Of a DNA stretch of 6,824 bases, positions 1-3,673 are shown in pieces. This DNA comes from an uncultured bacterium (GTDB lineage Bacteria > Bacillota > Clostridia > Oscillospirales > Oscillospiraceae). The stretch covers positions 1-6,824 of the forward strand of contig CANASS010000070.1 in NCBI GenBank assembly GCA_947364395.1. Direction: 5' to 3'. The notes under the pieces are model-generated. The model was not told the origin of the DNA. It saw nothing but the letters and a program-made list of their open reading frames with translations, and did no database searches. The position numbers and the translations under genes are program-made. Each line of letters begins with the position of its first letter. The stretch's first letter is position 1.

Positions 1-138
1 TTTTCGCCAGACGAAGCCAATTTGACGCAGGAATACTTGGTGTATTCCAAGGAAAATTGGCAATGTATGGCGGAAAAAGAGCCTCCGTTTGGGTATGTTA
101 ACAATTTTCAAACGAGCCCTGGAGAAATCTTAAATTGA
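1..138 (+). CDS. C-terminal end of an unidentified protein (5' partial)
   Basis: An open frame enters from the left edge in frame 1 and ends at TGA 136-138, giving the last 45 residues (starting FSPDEANLTQEY and ending FQTSPGEILN). The composition is far more AT-rich than the following genes, which supports a real gene with a different history rather than a chance reading. I see no motif or family I recognise, no membrane segment and no repeats. Its stop codon overlaps the -35 hexamer of the promoter proposed for the next gene, and there is no clear terminator between them, so read-through into the transporter gene is possible. The function is unknown. Confidence 0.6.
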   Translation, partial: FSPDEANLTQEYLVYSKENWQCMAEKEPPFGYVNNFQTSPGEILN

Positions 139-163
139 CGGCAGGCCTCTCCAATGGTAAACT
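135..163 (+). promoter_or_regulatory. Sigma-A-like promoter for the AI-2E transporter gene
   Basis: TTGACG (135-140, 5 of 6 to consensus) is followed after exactly 17 bp by TAAACT (158-163, 4 of 6). A TGG just before the -10 gives an extended -10 (TGn). Transcription would start near 170, leaving a leader of about 25 nt that contains the Shine-Dalgarno at 179-185. The -35 overlaps the stop codon of the upstream gene. Confidence 0.5.
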
Positions 164-188
164 GAGGGAAACTATTGTGGAGAGGTCT
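143..188 (+). promoter_or_regulatory. Inverted repeat that pairs with the transporter's Shine-Dalgarno
   Basis: AGGCCTCTCCA (143-153) can pair with TGGAGAGGTCT (178-188) over 11 positions with one G-T wobble, enclosing a 24-nt loop. The right arm contains the Shine-Dalgarno GGAGAGG (179-185). The left arm lies in the spacer of the proposed promoter, so it would be present only in transcripts arriving from upstream. The short T tract after the stem (190-193) makes it a poor terminator, though a weak terminator of the upstream gene is the main alternative. Confidence 0.5.
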
Positions 189-194
189 GTTTTC

Positions 195-1361
195 ATGGAC
201 AAAAAAACGTTCCGCAGTCTCATTCTGCTCATCACCTACGCCATTGTGCTGGTGGCGGTCATCGTCAAGCTGGACGCGGTGGCCGGCTGGCTGGGCGGGG
301 TGGCGGGGGCCTTCCAGCCCCTGGTCATCGGCGGGGTCATCGCCTTCATCCTCAACCGGCCCTGCAACTTCTTCGCGCGGCTCTACGAAAAAGCCCTGCC
401 GGAAAAGGCAAAAGGAGCGGTCCGCCCCCTGGCTGCGGCCACCGTCTACCTGGCGGTGGTGGTGTTCATCACCGCCCTGGCAGCCCTGGTGGTGCCCGAG
501 CTCACCCGCAGCCTGGAACTGTTCATCAGCAACATCAACACCTACGCCGCCAACTTCCAGGACCTGCTGGACTGGGTGGTGGCCAAGCTGGACCTGGAGC
601 AGCTGGCCAACCTGGACCTGTCCACCGGCATCAGCGAGTCGCTGCAAAAGCTGCTCACCGGGGCGCTGGACGCGCTGACCAACACCCTGCCCCACCTGAT
701 CGGCATGACCAGCGTGCTCATCTCGGCGGTGGTCACCGGGGTGATCTCCCTGGTGTTCTCCATCTACATGCTGTCCGGCGCACCCCGGCTCACCGCCCAG
801 TGCCGCCGCCTGGTGCGGGCCTACCTGCCTGAGCGCGCGGCGGACACCGTCCTGCGGGTCACCCGCCTCACCGCCGACACCTTTACCAAATATATCAGCG
901 GCCAGATGGTGGAGGCCTGCATCCTGGGCGGGCTGTGCTTCATCGGCATGTGTGTGTTCCGCTTCGACTACGCCCCGCTGATCTCGGTGGCGGTGGGGGT
1001 GTTCGCCCTCATCCCCATCGCCGGGGCCTACCTGGGTGCGGTGCTGGCGGTGCTGCTGCTGGTGATGATCGACCCCTGGGAGGCGGTCTGGTTCCTGGTG
1101 TTCCTGGTGGCGCTCCAGCAGCTGGAGGGCAACCTGATCTATCCCCGGGTGGTGGGCACCTCCATGGGCCTGCCCGGCATCTGGGTGCTGGCGGCGGTCA
1201 CCGTGGGCGGCTCCCTGCTCCAGCTGGTGGGCATGGTGGTCAGCGTCCCCCTGGCGGCGGTGGCCTACACCCTGCTGAAGCAGGACCTGCGGGAGCGCAC
1301 CGCCGCCCTGGAGGCCCGGCGTCCGGACCCGTCCGGACCTGAGAACCCGCCCCAGGCATAA
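195..1361 (+). CDS. AI-2E family transporter (YtvI/YdbI-like permease)
   Basis: A 388-residue polytopic membrane protein of the PF01594 family. Hydrophobic segments lie at about residues 8-25, 32-52, 80-101, 168-193, 238-255, 260-291, 294-308 and 325-362. A more polar stretch at about 103-165 matches the family's extracytoplasmic region. The diagnostic C-terminal motifs are present: PIAGAYLGA at 274-282 and QQLEGNLIYP at 308-317, followed by the GLPGIWVLAA segment. Length is normal for the family. Members are annotated as autoinducer-2 exporters, but several characterised ones move other ions or solutes, so the substrate is unassigned. I chose ATG 195 because GGAGAGG lies 9 nt upstream; the frame is open back to TTG 135, but that start overlaps the previous stop and has no ribosome site. 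The hydrophilic tail (residues 363-388) is rich in charged residues and proline. yabP follows after 57 nt. Confidence 0.9.
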   Translation: MDKKTFRSLILLITYAIVLVAVIVKLDAVAGWLGGVAGAFQPLVIGGVIAFILNRPCNFFARLYEKALPEKAKGAVRPLAAATVYLAVVVFITALAALVVPELTRSLELFISNINTYAANFQDLLDWVVAKLDLEQLANLDLSTGISESLQKLLTGALDALTNTLPHLIGMTSVLISAVVTGVISLVFSIYMLSGAPRLTAQCRRLVRAYLPERAADTVLRVTRLTADTFTKYISGQMVEACILGGLCFIGMCVFRFDYAPLISVAVGVFALIPIAGAYLGAVLAVLLLVMIDPWEAVWFLVFLVALQQLEGNLIYPRVVGTSMGLPGIWVLAAVTVGGSLLQLVGMVVSVPLAAVAYTLLKQDLRERTAALEARRPDPSGPENPPQA

Positions 1362-1384
1362 TCCTGGGACAAACCCCATAAAAT
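1356..1384 (+). promoter_or_regulatory. Sigma-E-like sporulation promoter for yabPQ
   Basis: GCATAAT (1356-1362) fits the B. subtilis sigma-E -35 pattern (kmATAtt). After a 14-bp spacer, CATAAAAT (1377-1384) fits the -10 pattern (CATACAnT) at seven of eight positions. The predicted start is near 1391, about 28 nt before the yabP ATG. yabP and yabQ are known sigma-E-dependent mother-cell genes in B. subtilis, which agrees with this position. The -35 overlaps the stop codon of the transporter gene. Confidence 0.55.
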
Positions 1385-1414
1385 GGACCATCAACCCATG
1401 TAAGGAGATGGTCC
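1385..1414 (+). promoter_or_regulatory. Perfect 8-bp inverted repeat bracketing the yabP ribosome site
   Basis: GGACCATC (1385-1392) and GATGGTCC (1407-1414) are exact reverse complements separated by 14 nt. The Shine-Dalgarno AAGGAG (1402-1407) lies in the loop, with its last G in the stem. The left arm spans the expected sigma-E transcription start, so a sporulation transcript would lack most of it while read-through from the transporter gene would carry it whole. It could instead be an operator-like dyad. Confidence 0.45.
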
Positions 1415-1418
1415 TGTT

Positions 1419-1700
1419 ATGGCATATGAAGGCGGCCTGTCCGCCCCGCACCACGTGGTGATTGAGGAGCGCAAAAGCCTCACTGTATCCGGCGTGGAGG
1501 ACGTGGAGCGGTTTGACGAGAACACCATCGTGCTGTCCACCTCCAAGGGCGCCATGGTGGTGGCCGGGGAGAACCTGCACATTGAAAAGCTGTCCCTGGA
1601 CGGCGGCGACCTGAAGGTGGAGGGGGACATTGACGCCGTCACCTACGAGGACGACGCCGGGGGAAGCCGGGGCGGCTTCCTGGCCCGGCTGCTGCGCTGA
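1419..1700 (+). CDS. yabP: Sporulation protein YabP (YabP/YqfC family)
   Basis: A 93-residue protein with the full YabP-family pattern (PF07873): HHVVIEERKSLTVSGVEDV at residues 11-29, then FDENTIVLSTSKGAMVVAGE, LHIEKLSLDGGDLKVEGDID and a closing VTYEDD. It is predicted to be a small beta-rich soluble protein without a signal peptide. The C-terminal tail (GGSRGGFLARLLR) resembles the short variable basic tails of the family. In B. subtilis yabP is a mother-cell sporulation gene next to yabQ; its molecular role is not settled. Start ATG 1419 has AAGGAG 11 nt upstream. yabQ begins 3 nt after its stop, so the two are probably translationally coupled. The S4-domain gene yabO/hslR, the usual left neighbour, is absent here; the AI-2E transporter gene occupies that place. 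Confidence 0.93.
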   Translation: MAYEGGLSAPHHVVIEERKSLTVSGVEDVERFDENTIVLSTSKGAMVVAGENLHIEKLSLDGGDLKVEGDIDAVTYEDDAGGSRGGFLARLLR

Positions 1701-1703
1701 TCC

Positions 1704-2375
1704 ATGTCCCCGGATGTTCTGGACCAGGCGGCCATTTTCGGCCAGGGCCTCCTGCTGGGGGCGGCGCTGGGCCTGATCTACGACGGCATGCGCACCCTGC
1801 GCCGGAATTGGAGGCTGCCCGGGCTGGCCTTTCTGCTGGACCTGCTGTTCTGGGTGGGGACTGCGGCGGGGCTGTTCGCCCTCACCCTGCTCCGGGACGA
1901 CGGGCAGGTCCGCATTTACCACATGGCCGCCGTAGCTTTGGGGGGCGGGCTGTACTTCCTCACCCTCAGCCGGCTGGTCCTGCCCGCCCTGCTGTGGCTG
2001 GCGGACAGGTTCCGGGCTCTGTTCCGCCTGCTCACCGCCCCTGCCCGACTCGCTGGCAGGGAGACGAAAAAATTTTTGAAAAATCAAAAAAAACACTTCC
2101 AAAATTGGCTGTCCTGGTATAAAATAAATATACTATACCGTTTCGCCAGAAGCGGGAAGGAAGGGGCGGTGGACAATGAGGGTGAAGCGGGCCGGCGCGG
2201 CCACAAAATTACTGGTGCTGGTGCTGCTGGCCGCCGTAGCCATCGCTCTGCTGTCCACCCAGGCCAAGCTCAGCGCCGCGCAGGCCGACCGGGAGGCGCT
2301 GAGCCGTCAGGTCCAGGAGCAGCAGGAGGCAAACGCCGCGCTCCAAGACGGCATCGACCACAGCGGCGATCCTGA
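1704..2375 (+). CDS. yabQ: Spore cortex biosynthesis protein YabQ, with an atypical C-terminal extension
   Basis: An integral membrane protein required for spore cortex formation in B. subtilis, acting in the forespore outer membrane of the mother cell. Residues 1-110 match the family: an N-terminal helix with LGLIYDGMRTLRR (22-34), LLDLLFWVG (44-52), GQVRIYH (67-73), then GGLYFLTLSRLVLP (80-94). Hydrophobic segments lie at about 10-26, 41-62, 74-86 and 89-100. A basic cytoplasmic tail (120-150, KKFLKNQKKHFQNW) follows. ATG 1704 lies 3 nt after the yabP stop with no strong ribosome site, so translation is probably coupled. Oddity: the frame stays open for 200 nt into the next gene, and residues 158-223 are a low-complexity Arg/Gly/Ala stretch that looks like the wrong frame of divIC. 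A normal family member would stop near 2150-2180. One lost or gained base near the end, or slippage on the A8 tract at 2086-2093, would give other ends (2122, 2127 or the TGA at 2177-2179). The gene's identity is certain; its 3' end is not. Confidence 0.85.
   Translation: MSPDVLDQAAIFGQGLLLGAALGLIYDGMRTLRRNWRLPGLAFLLDLLFWVGTAAGLFALTLLRDDGQVRIYHMAAVALGGGLYFLTLSRLVLPALLWLADRFRALFRLLTAPARLAGRETKKFLKNQKKHFQNWLSWYKINILYRFARSGKEGAVDNEGEAGRRGHKITGAGAAGRRSHRSAVHPGQAQRRAGRPGGAEPSGPGAAGGKRRAPRRHRPQRRS
2105..2134 (+). promoter_or_regulatory. Sigma-A-like promoter for the divIC-like gene inside the end of yabQ
   Basis: TTGGCT (2105-2110) and TATACT (2129-2134, 5 of 6) are 18 bp apart. A second possible -10 with extended motif, TGGTATAAA, lies at 2115-2123. 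This AT-rich patch stands out in an otherwise GC-rich gene. A start near 2141 would give a leader of about 35 nt. A separate vegetative promoter makes sense because divIC is needed in growing cells while yabPQ are sporulation genes. Confidence 0.45.
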
Positions 2376-2454
2376 GTACCTGGCGGACATCGCCCGCAGC
2401 CGGCTGGGCCTGGTGGAACCGGGGGAGATCGTGTTCGAGGACTCCTCTAAGTAA
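2176..2454 (+). CDS. divIC: Septum formation initiator, DivIC/FtsB family
   Basis: A 92-residue single-pass membrane protein of the FtsB/DivIC family (PF04977). Order of parts: short basic N-terminus (MRVKRAG), one membrane helix at about 10-27, a coiled-coil-like region rich in Gln, Glu, Ala and Leu (28-60), then the family's C-terminal element DPEYLADIARSRLGLVEPGE (65-84) ending IVFED. In division, DivIC/FtsB pairs with FtsL through the coiled coil and links FtsQ/DivIB to the septal peptidoglycan synthases. Length is typical. ATG 2176 is preceded by a purine-rich stretch (GGAAGGGG and GGTGG, 2159-2172). It overlaps the long reading frame of yabQ by 200 nt in another frame; protein quality strongly favours this frame here. 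The gene sits between yabQ and yabR as divIC does in B. subtilis. The first repeat copy starts at the last base of its stop codon. Confidence 0.92.
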   Translation: MRVKRAGAATKLLVLVLLAAVAIALLSTQAKLSAAQADREALSRQVQEQQEANAALQDGIDHSGDPEYLADIARSRLGLVEPGEIVFEDSSK

Positions 2455-2590
2455 GAAGCGCGAGGAAGCGGACAGCGAGGGAGCTTGGAGTGAAGCGAAC
2501 GCAAACGCCCAGCGCCGCGCAGCGGCAGGCGGGTTTTGCTTGAGACGGAGCGAAAGCGACCGAGCGTTCTGGCCGTTTCGGAGCGTGACA
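2454..2590 (+). repeat. Structured repeat, copy F1 (full, 137 bp)
   Basis: Runs from AGAAGCGCG (2454-2462) to AGCGTGACA (ends 2590) and has the same length as copy R1. Nested pairing: outer stem GAAGCGGACAG (2465-2475) with CTGGCCGTTTC (2569-2579), 10 of 11 paired; middle stem GCAAA (2501-2505) with TTTGC (2535-2539); CGCC (2506-2509) with GGCG (2528-2531); tip GCCGC (2514-2518) - loop GCA - GCGGC (2522-2526). Conserved unpaired or weakly paired linkers are GAGGGAGCTTGGA on the left and GAAAGCGACC on the right. It contains no credible gene and fills the start of the divIC-yabR gap. Confidence 0.82.
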
Positions 2591-2594
2591 AAAA

Positions 2595-2726
2595 AGAAGC
2601 GCGAGGATAGGCGCATAGGGGAGCTTGGACTGGAACGAGGGCGAGCGCAGGGCCGCGCAGCGGTCCGGAGGCCGGCCCGAGTTGGAAGGAAAGCGACCCG
2701 GCCATGCGCCCAATCCGAGCGTGACA
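2595..2726 (+). repeat. Structured repeat, copy F2 (full, 132 bp)
   Basis: The second forward copy starts 5 nt after F1, from AGAAGCGCG (2595-2603) to AGCGTGACA (ends 2726). Its stems have different bases from F1 and R1 but still pair: outer GGAT (2605-2608) plus GGCGCAT (2610-2616) with ATGCGCC (2704-2710) plus ATCC (2713-2716); middle GGGC (2639-2642) with GCCC (2675-2678); tip GGGCCGC (2650-2656) - loop GCA - GCGGTCC (2660-2666). The linkers GAGCTTGGACTGGA and GGAAGGAAAGCGACC are kept almost unchanged. Confidence 0.78.
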
Positions 2727-2751
2727 GCGCCGCCAAGGACGCGGCGTGACA
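2727..2751 (+). other. Small hairpin plus repeat-type GCGTGACA tail
   Basis: CGCCGC (2728-2733) pairs with GCGGCG (2741-2746) around a 7-nt loop, with a further G-T pair outside. The right arm runs into GCGTGACA (2744-2751), the same 3' end as the two preceding repeat copies. It may be a collapsed remnant of a third copy. The rest of the gap to yabR (2752-2786) holds only a purine-rich leader. Confidence 0.45.
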
Positions 2752-2786
2752 AAATCCATACACAATGAGAGGGAAAAAAGAGATTT

Positions 2787-3266
2787 ATGGGGATTGAAGT
2801 AGGTTCTATTTGGGACGGCAAGGTGACGGGGATCACCAAATTCGGCGCGTTTGTATCGCTGCCCGGCAATCGGTCCGGGCTGGTACATATCTCGGAGATC
2901 GCCTATTCCTATGTCAACGACGTGCACGACCTGCTGGCTGAGGGGCAGGAGGTCAAGGTGAAGGTCATCGGCATCGACGACAACAACCGCATCAACCTGT
3001 CCATCAAGCAGGCTCTGCCCCCGCCGCCCCGCTCGGAGCGCCGCCCCGGCCCCCGGCCCGGAGGGCCCAGGCCTGACGGAGACCGCCGTCCTCAGGCGGG
3101 CCACCGCACCGGCCCGGGCCGCGGCTTTGTACCCGAGCCCGCCCAGCCCAGGGGCCCCGCCAGCTTTGAGGACCAGCTCAAGCAGTTTATGGCCAGCTCC
3201 GACAGCAAGCTGTCCGAGCTCCACATGAACGAGAAACGTGGCAGCCGCCGGGGCGGAAGAAAATAG
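2787..3266 (+). CDS. yabR: S1-domain RNA-binding protein YabR
   Basis: A 159-residue protein. Residues 1-76 are one S1 domain (PF00575): VGSIWDGKVTGITKFGAFVS at 5-24, GLVHISEIA at 31-39, and GQEVKVKVIGID with INLSIKQA at 53-76. A low-complexity Pro/Arg/Gly linker follows (77-125). The C-terminus (FEDQLKQFMASSDSKLSELH at 127-146, then a basic Arg/Gly tail) is the usual ending of YabR-type proteins in Firmicutes. It is expected to bind single-stranded RNA in the cytoplasm; its exact role is not established. ATG 2787 starts the S1 fold correctly, but the ribosome site is weak: GAGAGGG (2767-2773) is 13 nt away. The gene is flanked on both sides by copies of the structured repeat and ends 7 nt before a strong hairpin. 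Confidence 0.9.
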   Translation: MGIEVGSIWDGKVTGITKFGAFVSLPGNRSGLVHISEIAYSYVNDVHDLLAEGQEVKVKVIGIDDNNRINLSIKQALPPPPRSERRPGPRPGGPRPDGDRRPQAGHRTGPGRGFVPEPAQPRGPASFEDQLKQFMASSDSKLSELHMNEKRGSRRGGRK

Positions 3267-3273
3267 ACTCACG

Positions 3274-3299
3274 AAGGGGGACGCGGGCGCGTCCCCCTT
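3274..3299 (+). terminator. Hairpin after yabR, probable terminator with displaced T tract
   Basis: AAGGGGGACGC (3274-3284) and GCGTCCCCCTT (3289-3299) form a perfect 11-bp stem with loop GGGC, 7 nt after the yabR stop. The T6 run is not directly adjacent: it lies at 3309-3314, inside the half repeat R2 that begins at 3300. Termination may therefore be imperfect. The repeat is joined directly to the hairpin base. Confidence 0.65.
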
Positions 3300-3363
3300 A
3301 AATCTTGGTTTTTTGCCTTCGCTCCAGTCCAAGCTTCCTCATTGACCGTTTCTCCGCGCTTCT
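3300..3363 (-). repeat. Structured repeat, copy R2 (inverted, 3'-truncated, 64 bp)
   Basis: On the minus strand this copy starts with AGAAGCGCG (3363 down to 3355) and keeps the left outer arm, the AGCTTGGACTGGAGCGAAGG linker and the left half of the tip hairpin (AGATTT). It then stops at 3300 against the yabR hairpin. Positions 3300-3366 and 3443-3509 are the same over 65 of 67 bp, so R1 and R2 duplicated recently. Confidence 0.85.
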
Positions 3364-3369
3364 TCAAGT

Positions 3370-3506
3370 TGTCACGCTGCGAAACGGTCAGGGCGCTCGG
3401 TCGCTTTCCTTCCGTCTCAGGCAAAATACAGATTTGCTCCGCAAATCTTGGTTTTTTGCCTTCGCTCCAGTCCAAGCTTCCTCGCTGACCGTTTCTCCGC
3501 GCTTCT
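3370..3506 (-). repeat. Structured repeat, copy R1 (inverted, full, 137 bp)
   Basis: Read on the minus strand it runs from AGAAGCGCG (3506-3498) to GCGTGACA (3377-3370). Outer stem: plus-strand GAAACGGTCAG (3381-3391) and CTGACCGTTTC (3485-3495) are exact reverse complements. The middle stem is GGCAAAA with TTTTGCC. The tip is AGATTTGC (3430-3437) and GCAAATCT (3441-3448) with a 3-nt loop that reads GGA on the element strand. On the plus strand the tip is followed 3 nt later by T6 (3452-3457), so this copy could also act as a terminator for + transcripts. Confidence 0.85.
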
Positions 3507-3513
3507 TCATAAA
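3485..3513 (+). promoter_or_regulatory. Weak candidate promoter at the edge of repeat R1
   Basis: CTGACC (3485-3490) and CATAAA (3508-3513) are 17 bp apart, each matching 4 of 6 consensus positions. A start near 3520 would place the strong hairpin 3518-3544 at the very 5' end of the amidohydrolase transcript. The -35 coincides with an arm of the repeat's outer stem, so this may be chance. I found no better promoter for the amidohydrolase gene. Confidence 0.22.
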
Positions 3514-3544
3514 AATCGGCTCTTCCTCCGCCGGAGAAAGAGCC
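3511..3544 (-). terminator. Intrinsic terminator facing left, with no gene of its own in the window
   Basis: GGCTCTT (3518-3524) pairs with AAGAGCC (3538-3544), and after one C/A mismatch CTCC (3526-3529) pairs with GGAG (3533-3536) around loop GCC. Read on the minus strand, the stem is followed after GA by T5 (3515-3511), the form of a Rho-independent terminator. No minus-strand gene lies to its right in the window, so it may be a remnant, an antisense stop, or a 5' hairpin of the amidohydrolase mRNA. Confidence 0.55.
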
Positions 3545-3577
3545 CAAGGGTCTATTGCGCGGGAGAATGGAATGACC

Positions 3578-3596
3578 GCATGGGACAGTCCCATGC
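3578..3596. promoter_or_regulatory. Perfect 19-bp palindrome upstream of the amidohydrolase gene
   Basis: GCATGGGAC (3578-3586) and GTCCCATGC (3588-3596) are exact reverse complements around a single A. The one-base centre suits binding by a dimeric regulator better than an RNA hairpin, though an RNA form with a CAG loop is possible. It lies about 80 bp before the start codon. Confidence 0.45.
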
Positions 3597-3630
3597 CGCG
3601 GCCTGTGCCGCAGATACAGCATACCACACC

Positions 3631-3648
3631 GGCGGGCAAAAGCCCGTC
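3631..3648 (+). promoter_or_regulatory. Short hairpin just before the amidohydrolase ribosome site
   Basis: GGCGGGC (3631-3637) pairs with GCCCGTC (3642-3648), including one G-T pair, around an AAAA loop. It ends 11 nt before the Shine-Dalgarno GGGGAGG (3660-3666). It has no T tract, so it is not a terminator. It may influence translation, but nothing further can be said. Confidence 0.35.
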
Positions 3649-3673
3649 GAATCCTGACCGGGGAGGCATAACA

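Noticed and set aside
135..194. Upstream TTG start for the transporter
   Set aside because: It overlaps the previous stop codon and the -35 box, lacks a ribosome site and adds residues unlike the family N-terminus.
1398..1403. ATG TAA in the yabP leader, like the prfC one
   Set aside because: It has no Shine-Dalgarno at a suitable distance and lies only about 7 nt from the predicted transcription start, so initiation there is unlikely.
108..2102. Long minus-strand open frame of 664 codons
   Set aside because: It is antisense to the transporter, yabP and yabQ. The protein is low-complexity (Gly, Gln, His, Arg, Pro), as expected of a GC-rich shadow frame, and no ribosome site or domain was seen.
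2540..2749. Small open frames inside the divIC-yabR gap and the inverted repeat block
   Set aside because: They are readings of the repeat copies. The same DNA is open in several frames, and conservation between copies follows RNA pairing rather than codons.
2765..2797. Ten-codon frame overlapping the yabR start
   Set aside because: No ribosome site precedes it and the leader is merely purine-rich.
2454..3506. Insertion sequence or miniature transposon pair around yabR
   Set aside because: No transposase, no terminal inverted repeats at the unit ends and no convincing target duplications. The internal compensatory changes fit a structured RNA or REP-like element better, although mobility is not excluded.
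3300..3509. CRISPR-like direct repeats
   Set aside because: There are only two near-identical 67-bp units 143 bp apart, and the DNA between them is the rest of the same element, not a spacer. No cas gene is present.
3305..3673. In-frame N-terminal extension of the amidohydrolase
   Set aside because: The extension is the translated repeat R1/R2 and spacer. A good ribosome site and the normal family start are at 3674.
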